From contig NZ_CP040077.1 in NCBI RefSeq assembly GCF_005280735.1, forward strand, positions 496,001-560,000: a DNA stretch of 64,000 nt. The letters run 5' to 3'. The stretch is from Trinickia violacea. GTDB taxonomy: Bacteria > Pseudomonadota > Gammaproteobacteria > Burkholderiales > Burkholderiaceae. This document shows positions 49,085-58,078 of this stretch, piece by piece. The notes beneath the pieces were generated by a model. The model did not search any database, was not told the DNA's origin, and worked only from the letters and a program-made list of their open reading frames with translations. How positions within the stretch are numbered: position 1 is the stretch's first letter; every line of letters begins with the position of its first letter. The position numbers and the translations under genes were made by a program.

Positions 49085-49699
49085 ATGTCCCGTTCTTCCC
49101 CTTCGCGCGCACCGGCTTCGACCTCGAACCGCGGCAAACCGCACACGATCCGCATCATCGGCGGCGACTGGAAACGCACGCCGCTGCCCGTGCTCGATCT
49201 CGACGGCCTGCGCCCCACGCCCGATCGCGTGCGCGAAACGCTCTTCAACTGGCTGGGCCAGCGTCTCGACGGCCAACGCTGCCTCGATTTGTTTGCGGGC
49301 AGCGGGGCGCTCGGTTTCGAGGCGGCGTCGCGCGGCGCGGCGCGCGTCGTCATGGTCGAGCGCAATGCGCGCGCGGCACAGCAGTTGCGCGCCAATCAGT
49401 CGCGCCTGCGCGCGGCAACAATCGAAATCGCCGAAGCGGACGCGTTGCGTCTCGCGGCGAGTCTCGCGCCGGGCTCGTTCGACGTGGTTTTTCTCGATCC
49501 GCCGTTCGGCGACGATATCTTGGGCCGGGCGATCGAGCTGGCCGCGCCGCTCGTCAGTGCGGACGGCTTTCTCTACGTCGAATCGGGCGTGCCGATCGAG
49601 CCCGGCGAAACGGAAGCGCTCGCGGGCTGGACGCTCGTGCGACACGGCAAGGCGGGGGCGGTCCATTATCATTTGCTGCAGCGCGAAAATGATGAATAA
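49085..49699 (+). CDS. rsmD: 16S rRNA (guanine(966)-N2)-methyltransferase RsmD
   Basis: A 204-residue methyltransferase modifying 16S rRNA late in 30S assembly. TIRIIGGDWKRTPLPV and RPTPDRVRETLFNWL at the front, SAM loop LDLFAGSGALGFEAASRGA, and the catalytic VVFLDPPFGDDI are typical of RsmD. It diverges from ftsY and is followed by coaD. Confidence 0.95.
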   Translation: MSRSSPSRAPASTSNRGKPHTIRIIGGDWKRTPLPVLDLDGLRPTPDRVRETLFNWLGQRLDGQRCLDLFAGSGALGFEAASRGAARVVMVERNARAAQQLRANQSRLRAATIEIAEADALRLAASLAPGSFDVVFLDPPFGDDILGRAIELAAPLVSADGFLYVESGVPIEPGETEALAGWTLVRHGKAGAVHYHLLQRENDE

Positions 49700-49810
49700 T
49701 GCGCGTTCCAAAACAGGCGCCGGGCGGTTTGCCGTCACGTGCGTCGCTGCGGGCAGCGGCTTTTCATCGCGAGCCCGCACCCCAATCTGCGTGAAGAGAG
49801 GAGATGCTCC

Positions 49811-50317
49811 ATGGTAGTCGCCGTGTACCCGGGTACGTTCGATCCCTTGACTCGCGGTCACGAAGACCTCGTGCGGCGCGCGTCGAGCATATTCGACACG
49901 TTGGTTGTCGGTGTCGCCGACAGCCGCGCCAAGAAGCCGTTTTTTTCGCTGCAGGAGCGTCTCGACATCGCGCGCGAAGTGCTCGGGCACTATCCGAATG
50001 TGCAAGTGATGAGCTTCAAGGGGCTCTTGAAGGACTTCGTGCGGACCAACAACGCGCGCGTGATCGTGCGCGGTCTGCGTGCCGTGTCGGACTTCGAATA
50101 CGAGTTCCAGATGGCCGGGATGAACCGCTATCTGCTGCCCGACGTCGAGACGATGTTCATGACGCCGTCCGATCAATACCAGTTCATTTCGGGGACGATC
50201 GTGCGTGAAATCGCCCAGTTGGGCGGCGATGTCAGCAAGTTTGTGTTCCCGTCGGTCGAGAAGTGGCTGAAGGAAAAGGTTGCCGAGATGGCGCAGCCGT
50301 CCGCGGCGCAACCTTGA
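49811..50317 (+). CDS. coaD: Pantetheine-phosphate adenylyltransferase
   Basis: Transfers AMP to 4'-phosphopantetheine in CoA synthesis. The 168 residues match the family, with the nucleotidyltransferase motif YPGTFDPLTRGHEDLV near the start and YQFISGTIVREIAQLGG near the end. The ATG at 49811 is the family start; the frame extends upstream without conservation. Lies between rsmD and a ferredoxin gene, as in many beta- and gamma-proteobacteria. Confidence 0.96.
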   Translation: MVVAVYPGTFDPLTRGHEDLVRRASSIFDTLVVGVADSRAKKPFFSLQERLDIAREVLGHYPNVQVMSFKGLLKDFVRTNNARVIVRGLRAVSDFEYEFQMAGMNRYLLPDVETMFMTPSDQYQFISGTIVREIAQLGGDVSKFVFPSVEKWLKEKVAEMAQPSAAQP

Positions 50318-50438
50318 TGCATGCTGCGAAGGCTGGGGCCCGGTGGGCGCCGGCCGGAACGGGGGCCCCGCATCCATCGTTGCGCATCAGGCGAGCGAGT
50401 ACACTTGGGGAGAGCCCGGCGTTTTTTGTGAGTGAAGT

Positions 50439-50696
50439 ATGGCTTTGATGATTACCGACGAGTGCATCAATTGTGACGTCTGCGAGCCCGAGTGCCCGAA
50501 CGACGCAATCTCGATGGGCCCGGAAATCTACGTGATCGACCCGAACAAATGCACCGAATGCGTCGGCCATTTCGATGAGCCGCAGTGTCAGCAGGTGTGT
50601 CCCGTCGAATGTATTCCGCGCGACCCTCAGCATGTCGAAACGCCGGAGGGGCTCATGGCGAAGTACCACGCGTTGCAGGCCGCGAAGGGCGCGTAA
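50439..50696 (+). CDS. YfhL family 2[4Fe-4S] dicluster ferredoxin
   Basis: An 85-residue ferredoxin. The cysteine motif CINCDVCEPEC near the start and CTEC...CQQVCPVEC give ligands for two 4Fe-4S clusters, with the extra loop between the cysteines of the second set that marks the YfhL/Alvin subgroup. DPQHVETPEGLMAKY is the C-terminal tail. A low-potential electron carrier; partners unknown. Confidence 0.92.
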   Translation: MALMITDECINCDVCEPECPNDAISMGPEIYVIDPNKCTECVGHFDEPQCQQVCPVECIPRDPQHVETPEGLMAKYHALQAAKGA

Positions 50697-50787
50697 CGCG
50701 CGCTAACGGCGCTTGCTGCGCGAGAGCGCCGGCCGGCGCTCTCGCCATGCCGCTCGTTGCGAGCGGCTCGCTCATCTCGTCAGCGAT

Positions 50788-51855
50788 TTATCCGACATAA
50801 GTCCGCAGCGCGTCGAGCAGGGCGTCGCATTGGGCGTCCGTGCCGACGGTAATGCGCAGATACGCGTCGATCCGCGGCAGCTTGAAGTGCCGCACGAAGA
50901 TTTCTCTCTCGCGCAGTCTCGTGGCCAGTTGCCCGGCGTCATGTGCCGGATGCGTTGCCAAAACGAAGTTCGTGGCCGACGGCACGACACCGAAGCCCAG
51001 TTCAGCCAGTCCCGCAGACAAACGCTCGCGGCTCGCGATGACCTTCGCGCAGCTTGCGCGGAACCATGCGTCGTCCTCGTAGGCGGCCTGCGCCGCGGCT
51101 TGCGCGAGCCGGTCGAGCGGATAGGAATTGAAGCTGTCTTTCACGCGGTTCAGCGCGTCGATCAACGTGGCGTCCCCGAACGCCAAGCCTACCCGCATGC
51201 CGGCGAGCGAGCGCGCCTTCGACACGGTCTGCACGATCAGCAGATTGGCGTACTTCGCGATCAGCGACACCGCCGACTGTGCGCCGAAATCGACATACGC
51301 TTCATCGACCACCACGACCGATTCCGGATTCCCCGCGACGAGCCGCTCGATCTCGGACAGCGGCAGCGCACGCCCCGTCGGCGCGTTCGGGTTCGCGATC
51401 AGCACGCCGCCATTCGGCCCAAGGTAGTCGTCGACGCGAATCGCGAACGCTTCGTCGACCGGCACGGTCTGGTAAGCGACGTCGTAGAGACGCGCATACG
51501 TCGGGTAAAAGCTGTACGTGATGTCGGGGAAAAGAATGGGCGTGTCGTGCTTGAGCAGCGCTTGAAAAGCATGCGCGAGCACCTCGTCCGAGCCGTTGCC
51601 GACGAACACCTGGTCGGCCGAGATGCCGTGATGCGCGGCAACCGTCTCGCGCAGTTTGCGCGCGGTCGAATCCGGATAGAGGCGCAGCGTCTCGCCGCTA
51701 TCGCCGAGTTCACGCCGAATCGCCTCGACGACGCGCGGCGACGGCGGGTACGGGTTCTCGTTGGCGTTCAGCTTCACCGGGTTCACGAGCGGGGGCTGCT
51801 CGCCGGGCACATACGGGGTGAGGTGCTGAACGATATCGCTCCAATAGCGGCTCAA
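50788..51855 (-). CDS. hisC: Histidinol-phosphate aminotransferase
   Basis: PLP enzyme of histidine synthesis, 355 residues. VKLNANENPYPPSPRV near the start, VFVGNGSDEVL, NPNAPTGRALPL, VVDEAYVDF and the PLP lysine in TVSKARSLAGMRVGLAFG are classic HisC. It is isolated from other his genes and may be one of two hisC copies, as is frequent in Burkholderiaceae; the second cannot be seen here. Convergent with the ferredoxin gene. Confidence 0.93.
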   Translation of the reverse strand: MSRYWSDIVQHLTPYVPGEQPPLVNPVKLNANENPYPPSPRVVEAIRRELGDSGETLRLYPDSTARKLRETVAAHHGISADQVFVGNGSDEVLAHAFQALLKHDTPILFPDITYSFYPTYARLYDVAYQTVPVDEAFAIRVDDYLGPNGGVLIANPNAPTGRALPLSEIERLVAGNPESVVVVDEAYVDFGAQSAVSLIAKYANLLIVQTVSKARSLAGMRVGLAFGDATLIDALNRVKDSFNSYPLDRLAQAAAQAAYEDDAWFRASCAKVIASRERLSAGLAELGFGVVPSATNFVLATHPAHDAGQLATRLREREIFVRHFKLPRIDAYLRITVGTDAQCDALLDALRTYVG

Positions 51856-51915
51856 GGGGGGGCTCCTAGGGTTGCCGGCGGGGGATATGACGTGGAACGC
51901 TTCGATCGACGAATG

Positions 51916-52518
51916 TCAGGCGTTGCGATGCAACTGCATCATCGCGCGCTCCAGTTCGCCTTTGACGACATGCGGCATCACGGCGAGCGAGCGCTCGATC
52001 GAGGCATCGATCGTATCCTGTTCTTCTTTGCGCGGAGGCTTAAGCACATAGTTCGCGACATCAGGTTTCGCGCCGGCGCGCGCGGACTCGGGAATCAAAT
52101 CACGCGGATGTCCGATGCCGATCCGCAGCCGCCAGTACTGCTGCGACGACAGATGAGCGGTGATGTCCTTGAGCCCGTTGTGTCCGCCGCTGCCGCCGCC
52201 TAGCTTGAGCTTCACGGCGCCGGGCGGCAGATCGAGTTCGTCGTGGGCAACGACGATCTCATCCGGCAGGATCTTGAAGAAGTGCGCCACTGCGACCACC
52301 GATTGGCCCGAGCGGTTCATGTACGTCTGCGGTTCGAGCAGATGGACTTCCTCGCCGAAGAGCCGCGCCTTGGCATAAAAGCCGTGAAAGCGCCGCTCGT
52401 CGCGCAGCGTTGCGCCCGCTTCGCGCGCGAGTTGATCGACGAGCCAGAAGCCGGCGTTGTGACGGGTCGCGGTGTATTCGGCGCCCGGATTGCCGAGCCC
52501 GACGATCAGCTTGATCAT
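51916..52518 (-). CDS. pth: Peptidyl-tRNA hydrolase
   Basis: Recycles peptidyl-tRNA that drops off ribosomes. The 200-residue product begins MIKLIVGLGNPGAEYTATRHN with the catalytic histidine; NRSGQSVVAVAHF, VAHDELDLPPGAVKLK and GGSGGHNGLKDI are conserved. It lies downstream of rplY in the usual rplY-pth order, but a terminator sits between them. Confidence 0.96.
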   Translation of the reverse strand: MIKLIVGLGNPGAEYTATRHNAGFWLVDQLAREAGATLRDERRFHGFYAKARLFGEEVHLLEPQTYMNRSGQSVVAVAHFFKILPDEIVVAHDELDLPPGAVKLKLGGGSGGHNGLKDITAHLSSQQYWRLRIGIGHPRDLIPESARAGAKPDVANYVLKPPRKEEQDTIDASIERSLAVMPHVVKGELERAMMQLHRNA

Positions 52519-52563
52519 GGTTCTTGTGTGGCGGCCGCGAAGCCGCTCAATGCCGAAAAGCCG

Positions 52564-52595
52564 AAAAAAAACCCGCCGGGCAAGCCGCGGCGGGT
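52564..52595 (-). terminator. Terminator between rplY and pth
   Basis: On the minus strand ACCCGCCG/CGGCGGGT with a short loop and an eight-base T run. It lies after the rplY stop and 46 bases before the pth start. Confidence 0.82.
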
Positions 52596-52647
52596 CACGT
52601 CGACCGTTCCAAAGAACGGATCGAGAGGATACCGATTGTTTTAGCGC

Positions 52648-53268
52648 TTAGGCAGCGGGCGTTTCGCCTTCTGCTGCACCAGCTTCACCTTCAGCTGCGA
52701 CAGCGCCAGCCGGGATCGCCGCGGATGCGACCACCGGGTTTTCGCTTTCGACGTGGGCCACGAGCGACACGCCCTTCGGCAGCGTGATGTCCTTGGCGTG
52801 CAGCGATTGACCCGCTTCGATCTTCGCCAGATCGAGTTCGACGAACTCCGGCAGGTCAGCCGGCAGGCACTCGATTTCGACTTCGTTCAAGACGTGGGCG
52901 ATGATTGCGCCGCCGGTCTTAACGGCCGGGTTGGTTTCCTGGTTCATGAAGTGAACCGGAACCTTCGTGTGGAGCTTCTTCTTCGGGTCGACGCGCTGGA
53001 AGTCCACGTGCAGCACGAGCTGACGGAACGGGTGGTATTGCACGTCGCGCAGCAGAACTTGTTGCGACTTGCCGGCCACTTCCAGGTCGAGGATCGACGA
53101 GTGGAACACTTCCTTCTTCAGGGCGTGCCACAGGGCGTTGTGATCGAGTTCGATCAGTTGCGGTTCCGAACCGGCGCCATACACGATCCCCGGGGTCTTG
53201 CCGGAAATACGCAGGCGGCGGCTCGCACCCGTACCTTGCAGATTGCGCTCAAAAGCGACGACTTTCAT
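52648..53268 (-). CDS. rplY: 50S ribosomal protein L25/general stress protein Ctc
   Basis: A 206-residue L25 of the long (TL5/CTC) type that binds 5S rRNA. The 5S-binding domain is at residues 1-95 (VVAFERNLQGTGASRRLR, VLLRDVQYHPFRQLVLHVDF) and the C-terminal beta domain follows with VPVHFMNQE and an Ala/Glu-rich end. The start MKVVAF (53268) is preferred to an ATG four codons earlier. Fourth in the ispE-tRNA-prs-rplY run. Confidence 0.95.
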   Translation of the reverse strand: MKVVAFERNLQGTGASRRLRISGKTPGIVYGAGSEPQLIELDHNALWHALKKEVFHSSILDLEVAGKSQQVLLRDVQYHPFRQLVLHVDFQRVDPKKKLHTKVPVHFMNQETNPAVKTGGAIIAHVLNEVEIECLPADLPEFVELDLAKIEAGQSLHAKDITLPKGVSLVAHVESENPVVASAAIPAGAVAAEGEAGAAEGETPAA

Positions 53269-53385
53269 GTTTTTCTCCATACACTGCCCGCGACCAGGCA
53301 GTAAAAACTAAGGGCCTACACGCTCATCGCGCTGGCCCTGGACCATGCGGCATGAACCCGAATTAGCTCATGCCGATTGTGCCGA

Positions 53386-53408
53386 CGGCGTTGCATCGGG
53401 CAACGCCG
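53386..53408. other. Hairpin between prs and rplY
   Basis: Nine-base perfect stem CGGCGTTGC/GCAACGCCG with a five-base loop, just after the prs stop on the minus strand. There is no T run, so it probably modulates stability or partial read-through into rplY. Confidence 0.5.
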
Positions 53409-53431
53409 CCGGCAAATACTTTACGTTTGCT

Positions 53432-54388
53432 TCAAGCTTCGGCGAACAGCGACATCACCGAATCGCCGCGGCGAATCCGCGAGAACGTTTCGGCGAGCAG
53501 CCCCGCGCACGACAGCGAACGGATCTTCGAGCAGCCGCGCGCTTCGTCGGAGAGGGGAATCGTATCCGTGACGACGAGCTCGTCGAGTGCCGAACCGGCG
53601 ATACGCTCGCCCGCGCCGCCCGACAGCACCGGGTGCGTCGCATACGCGAAAACCTGTTTTGCGCCGCGTTCCTTCAGCACTTGCGCTGCCTTGCAGAGCG
53701 TGCCGGCCGTGTCGACCATGTCGTCCATGATCACGCAGGTGCGGCCTTCGACTTCACCGATGATGTTCATCACCTCGGCAACATTCGCCTTCGGACGGCG
53801 CTTGTCGATGATCGCGAGATCGCAGTTCAACTGCTTCGCGAGCGCTCGGGCGCGCACCACACCACCGACGTCCGGCGACACGACGAGCAGATTTTCATAG
53901 TTCTGCTTGCGCAGATCGCCGAGCAGAACGGGCGTTGCGTAGATGTTGTCGACGGGGATGTCGAAGAAGCCTTGAATCTGGTCGGCGTGCAGATCCATCG
54001 TGATGATCCGCTCGACGCCGGCAATCTCCAGCATGTTCGCGACGACCTTCGCCGAAATCGCGACGCGCGCCGACCGCGGGCGGCGATCCTGGCGCGCATA
54101 GCCGAAGTAGGGGATGGCGGCGGTGATCCGGCCGGCGGATGCGCGCTTGAGCGCATCGACCATGATCATCAACTCCATCAGGTTGTCGTTCGTCGGTGCG
54201 CACGTGGATTGCAGGACGAAGACATCCTTGCCGCGCACGTTTTCCTGAATCTCGACCTGGATCTCACCGTCCGAGAAACGGCTGACCATCGCTTTACCGA
54301 GGGGAATACCGAGGATTTTGACGACTTCCTGAGCGAGCGCGGGATTCGCGTTGCCAGTAAAAACCATCAGGCCGTCATGGCTGCTCAT
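53432..54388 (-). CDS. prs: Ribose-phosphate pyrophosphokinase
   Basis: Makes PRPP from ribose-5-phosphate and ATP for nucleotide, His and Trp synthesis. The 318-residue protein has the signatures FSDGEIQVEIQENVRG, TMDLHADQIQGFFDIP, VVSPDVGGVVRARALA and the PRPP loop VIMDDMVDTAGTL. It follows tRNA-Gln and ispE on the minus strand, the standard beta/gamma-proteobacterial order. Confidence 0.97.
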   Translation of the reverse strand: MSSHDGLMVFTGNANPALAQEVVKILGIPLGKAMVSRFSDGEIQVEIQENVRGKDVFVLQSTCAPTNDNLMELMIMVDALKRASAGRITAAIPYFGYARQDRRPRSARVAISAKVVANMLEIAGVERIITMDLHADQIQGFFDIPVDNIYATPVLLGDLRKQNYENLLVVSPDVGGVVRARALAKQLNCDLAIIDKRRPKANVAEVMNIIGEVEGRTCVIMDDMVDTAGTLCKAAQVLKERGAKQVFAYATHPVLSGGAGERIAGSALDELVVTDTIPLSDEARGCSKIRSLSCAGLLAETFSRIRRGDSVMSLFAEA

Positions 54389-54431
54389 CGTGCACCTGCT
54401 TCAGCTGGAGGCGGGAAATGCGAAGAATATT

Positions 54432-54508
54432 TGGCAGGGGAGGAAGGACTCGAACCCTCGCATGCCGGAATCAAAATCCGGTGCCTTAACCAACTTGGCG
54501 ACTCCCCT
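54432..54508 (-). tRNA. tRNA-Gln (anticodon UUG)
   Basis: Seventy-seven bases including an encoded CCA. Acceptor stem AGGGGAG/CTCCCCT, D-arm GCCAAGTTGGTTAAGGC, anticodon stem CCGGA/TCCGG with loop TTTTGAT (anticodon TTG), T-arm GAGGG-TTCGAGT-CCTTC. It sits in the ispE-prs spacer and is read in the same direction, so it may be cut from a shared transcript. Confidence 0.96.
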
Positions 54509-54561
54509 ACACTAACTTTGAGCTTCACCGGGTGTGTAGGACATCCCGATGATGCGAAACC

Positions 54562-55443
54562 TTATGCCGCGAAAGCAAAGAGTGGATGCGTATCCAGACT
54601 CGCTGTTACTGCGCTTGCCCAATCGGACGGCAGCTTGGCTTGCGCCGCTTCTGCTTCGCCGAGACTTGGGAACGCGGCAAAAACACTAGAGCCGGACCCG
54701 GTCATCCGCGCGGGGGCGATGTCAGCAAACCATTCGAGCACCCGGGCAACTTCCGCGTATTTTCCCACGACAACTTGCTGCATGTCATTTCGACCGAAAC
54801 CGTCTGGCCAATTTTCGCTGCAGTTATGCTGTGCAAGAAAGTCCGTAATTGTGAGGGCTTTTGAATCCCTTGTCAACGATTTATCGGAAAAAATCGCAGC
54901 AGTCGGAACATGCACCCTCGGCGTCACCACGAGAAAGTAACGCGGCGGCAATTGTACAGCCTGAAGCGCTTCTCCGACACCCTCCGCGAATGCATTTTTT
55001 CCAAATACGAAGAATGGAACATCGGCGCCGAGCCGGAGCGCGAGACCTTGCAGCACGTTGCGCGGCAAGTCGAGCTTCCAGAGGCGGTTGAGCGCGAGCA
55101 GCGTCGTTGCGGCGTCGGAGCTGCCGCCGCCCAGGCCCGCGCCCATCGGCAGGCGTTTGTCGATCTCGATATCGACGCCCGCGCCGGTGCCGGTCTCCTC
55201 TTTGAGGAGCGCAGCCGCGCGCACGACGAGGTCGCTCTCTTCCGGCACGCCGGGAACGTCGGTCTTGCGGTGGATGCGTCCGTCGAGGCGCAGCGTGAAG
55301 TGCAGACGGTCACCCCAATCGAGCAGTTGGAAGACCGTTTGCAGTGCGTGATAGCCATCGGGCCGGCGGCCCGTGATGTGCAGAAAGAGATTGAGCTTCG
55401 CTGGAGCCAAGCAATCCCGCAGGGACTGGTTCGTTTCGATCAT
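54562..55443 (-). CDS. ispE: 4-diphosphocytidyl-2-C-methyl-D-erythritol kinase
   Basis: GHMP kinase of the MEP isoprenoid pathway, 293 residues. CLAPAKLNLFLHITGRRPDGYH at the front (quoted as APAKLNLFLHITGRRPDG), the ATP loop LPMGAGLGGGSSDAATTL, and ARMTGSGSSVFAAF near the end are family signatures. It lies between lolB and tRNA-Gln. Confidence 0.95.
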   Translation of the reverse strand: MIETNQSLRDCLAPAKLNLFLHITGRRPDGYHALQTVFQLLDWGDRLHFTLRLDGRIHRKTDVPGVPEESDLVVRAAALLKEETGTGAGVDIEIDKRLPMGAGLGGGSSDAATTLLALNRLWKLDLPRNVLQGLALRLGADVPFFVFGKNAFAEGVGEALQAVQLPPRYFLVVTPRVHVPTAAIFSDKSLTRDSKALTITDFLAQHNCSENWPDGFGRNDMQQVVVGKYAEVARVLEWFADIAPARMTGSGSSVFAAFPSLGEAEAAQAKLPSDWASAVTASLDTHPLFAFAA

Positions 55444-55502
55444 GCGTTAAAGCGGAAAAAGCGGCAGAAAGTGCGGCGAATCATGCCACGACGAGTGCGC
55501 GA

Positions 55503-56135
55503 TCATTGGTCGAGCACGAGCTTGATATCGAGCGGAGGATCCTGGCGCATCAGGTTAAGTCGTTTGACGCCAGTGGCCGGCGCATCGGCGTACGCGAGAT
55601 AGCTGATCGTCCAGCCGTCCTGATCGATCTCCTTCAAGCGCGTGGCCTGCTGCGGATCGGGCACCGTCGTTGCCCTTGATGTAGGTGCCGGCGACGGCTG
55701 CAGCCAATAGCGCAGGCCCTCGACCGGCAGCGCAAATCCGAGCGCATTCTGCATCAGGGTGGCGACATTGTCGGCCGTCATCGGCTGACGATTCGGCAGC
55801 TCCAACGTCGCCGAAGCCGGCGACGACGTGACGATCGCCATCGTTTGCCCAAGCGGGTTGAGCAACTGCAGTGTCACTGTATCGCCGTGTTCCTGCCAGT
55901 CGAAGTTGCCGTAGGCGTTGCGCTGCTTACCGTATTGATCGACGTATTGAATCGCGAAGCGGCCGTGGTAGGCGCGCGTGGTTTGCGTCGAAAGCGCGGT
56001 GGCCGCGTTGGAGGTCGACGGCCCGTGCGGAGTGACCGAGGCGCAGCCCGCGAGCGCGACAACGGCGGCCGACGCCAGCGCAAACGCCGCGCCGCGCCAG
56101 CGCACGGTGCCGACGGTTAAACGTGAGACATGCAT
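55503..56135 (-). CDS. lolB: Outer-membrane lipoprotein insertion protein LolB
   Basis: Receives lipoproteins from LolA and inserts them in the outer membrane. The 210-residue precursor has a lipobox LAGC around residue 30 and LolB segments such as YHGRFAIQYVDQYGKQRNAYGNFDW (quoted as GRFAIQYVDQYGKQR), VTLQLLNPLGQTMA, and LPVEGLRYWLQPSP. Its ATG overlaps the stop of the upstream TPR gene (ATGA), so the two are translationally coupled, and ispE follows 59 bases later. Confidence 0.93.
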   Translation of the reverse strand: MHVSRLTVGTVRWRGAAFALASAAVVALAGCASVTPHGPSTSNAATALSTQTTRAYHGRFAIQYVDQYGKQRNAYGNFDWQEHGDTVTLQLLNPLGQTMAIVTSSPASATLELPNRQPMTADNVATLMQNALGFALPVEGLRYWLQPSPAPTSRATTVPDPQQATRLKEIDQDGWTISYLAYADAPATGVKRLNLMRQDPPLDIKLVLDQ

Positions 56136-57991
56136 CAGAGATCGTTCACCTGGAAGCGTTTGAGCGTTTTGACGAGCGTGTCGTTATCGGGCTCGAGCTT
56201 TTGCGCGTCGCGCCATGCGGCGCGCGCTTGATCTTGCTCACCGCTCTTCCACAGCACTTCACCGAGGTGCGCGCCGATTTCCGCGTTCGGCTGCAGGTTG
56301 TACGCTTTGCGCAGCAGCTTTTCGGCATCGCTGGTATCGCCCAGGCGGTACTTGACCCAGCCGAGGCTGTCCATGATGAACGCATCGTTCGGCGCAAGCG
56401 CCGACGCCTTCTCGATCAACTTGTCCGCTTCCTGGAGACGCTGATTGCGATCGGCGAGCGAGTAGCCGAGCGCGTTATAGGCCTGCGGGTTGTCCGGCTG
56501 CGCGCGGATTAGCAGACGCAGCTGCGATTCCATCAAGTCGTAGTGACCGTTCTTCTCGGCCGCCATCGCGTAGTCGTACACGATGTCCGGATCGTCCGGG
56601 TAGTCTTGGGCTGCCTGCTGCAAGCGGGCTTCGGCTTCCGGATAGCGCTTGGCGTCGAACAGAATCGCGGCGTCCGTGCGCGCGATCACCGCTTGATCAC
56701 GCGGGTCGGAAGATTGCAGATTGGCGAGCACCTTGCGCGCATCGTCGGTCTTGCCCTGCTTCGCGAGCAGTTGAGCGCGCGTGATCTGCGCCGGAATGTA
56801 CTGCTGGCTCTTCGGCGTGATCTTGTCGAGCCATTGGCCAGCAGCCGCTTCGTTCTTCTGTTCGAGCGAAAGCTGCGCCAGATAGATGTACGCCTGGCCC
56901 GCATCTGCGCCGGGCGTGTTTTCCGCAAGCTGTGCGTATTGCGACAGATACTTCTGCGCGTCGTCGTATTTCTTTTGCTGGACTTTGATGAGACCCAGGG
57001 CCATCAGCGGCGTCAGATCCTTCGGGTTGTCGGCGCGCATGATTTCGAACTGCTTTTGCGCGTCGTCGAGGCGATCGCTCGCGAGATACAGCTGCGCCAG
57101 CGCGAGCCGGGCATCGTGCGATTTGGGATTCTGCTGAACGTACTTTTCGAACGACGCGATCCCTTCGTTGCGTTCGTCGGGGCCCATCTGCGCGAGCGTG
57201 AGCGCGGCCGGCAGATAGTCGGGCTTCAGCTTGAGCGCTTGCTCGAGCGAAGCGCGCGCACCGGGCTGATCGTCCGCGACGAGCTGCTGACGGCCGATCG
57301 CGAGCTGCGCTTCCGGACGGTTGAGGTCGTTCTTCAGCAGGTCTTGCAAGACATGCAGGCCGCCGACCCGGTTGGGGCCGCGCGACAACAGCACTTGCAG
57401 CGCGAGAATCGCAGTGCTGCGGCTTTCCGCCGGCACTTTCGCGAGTTCGCGGGCGAGCAGCGGCGAGGCGTCGTCGGGCTTGCCCGACAGCACGAGCAGC
57501 GAGGCGTCGAGCTGCGCCGCGCGCTCCGAGCTCGGCGCGTACTGCTGCCAGAGCTGCGCCGCGGCGAGCGCGTCGGACGGGCTTTGCGCCGTCAGCGCGA
57601 TTTCGGCGGCACGCTCCGCCATGCGGGGATCGCGCGTATCGCGTGCGAGCGCAAGATACGTCTGGAAGGCGGGCGCCGGCTGGTCGCGCTGCAGCGCGAT
57701 TTCCGCGGCGAGCACCTGGAAGACGATCTGGCTCGTCAGCTGAACGTCCGGCAGATCCTTTTTCTCGTCGGCCGATGCAGGCGCGAACATATCCGGCGCG
57801 GAGACCGAGTTGTCGTCCGAAGTGGCCGACGGGTCTTGCGCGTACGCGGGATTCAAGGCGAGCGCCCAGGCTGCGAGGACCGTGGCGCCGAGGAGGCGGC
57901 GGGCTGGCAGCGCGCGCTTCGCAGCGTGCTCGGCAGGCCGGGCGGATGCTGCGGCCTGGCGCTTCGAAAACAGCTTCAGGGACAAGATCAT
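56135..57991 (-). CDS. Tetratricopeptide-repeat protein (secreted, 618 aa)
   Basis: A 618-residue protein with a signal sequence (RRLLGATVLAAWALALNPAYA) and TPR helices through nearly the whole length, for example SHDARLALAQLYLASDRLDDA and PQAYNALGYSLADRNQRLQEA. It would sit in the periplasm or on the outer membrane and bind partner proteins. It precedes lolB with an ATGA overlap in many beta-proteobacteria, suggesting a link to envelope assembly; function not established. The start MILSLKLF at 57991 gives the proper signal peptide. Divergent from mutM. Confidence 0.88.
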   Translation of the reverse strand: MILSLKLFSKRQAAASARPAEHAAKRALPARRLLGATVLAAWALALNPAYAQDPSATSDDNSVSAPDMFAPASADEKKDLPDVQLTSQIVFQVLAAEIALQRDQPAPAFQTYLALARDTRDPRMAERAAEIALTAQSPSDALAAAQLWQQYAPSSERAAQLDASLLVLSGKPDDASPLLARELAKVPAESRSTAILALQVLLSRGPNRVGGLHVLQDLLKNDLNRPEAQLAIGRQQLVADDQPGARASLEQALKLKPDYLPAALTLAQMGPDERNEGIASFEKYVQQNPKSHDARLALAQLYLASDRLDDAQKQFEIMRADNPKDLTPLMALGLIKVQQKKYDDAQKYLSQYAQLAENTPGADAGQAYIYLAQLSLEQKNEAAAGQWLDKITPKSQQYIPAQITRAQLLAKQGKTDDARKVLANLQSSDPRDQAVIARTDAAILFDAKRYPEAEARLQQAAQDYPDDPDIVYDYAMAAEKNGHYDLMESQLRLLIRAQPDNPQAYNALGYSLADRNQRLQEADKLIEKASALAPNDAFIMDSLGWVKYRLGDTSDAEKLLRKAYNLQPNAEIGAHLGEVLWKSGEQDQARAAWRDAQKLEPDNDTLVKTLKRFQVNDL

Positions 57992-58078
57992 GGAAATCCG
58001 TTCAATGTTTCGGTCGATTGTAACGCGCTCGCTACAATACACGCACAATCGACCACGCAAGTTACACACCAGTCAGAC

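Noticed and set aside
50713..52203. 496-codon frame opposite hisC and pth
   Set aside because: Arg-rich shadow translation; both opposing genes are certain.
53345..54940. 531-codon plus-strand frame across prs, tRNA-Gln and ispE
   Set aside because: Crosses a tRNA and two confident genes on the other strand; no motif.
56543..58078. Long in-frame extension upstream of mutM, opposite the TPR gene
   Set aside because: MutM requires Pro2 directly after the start Met; the extension is antisense to the TPR protein.
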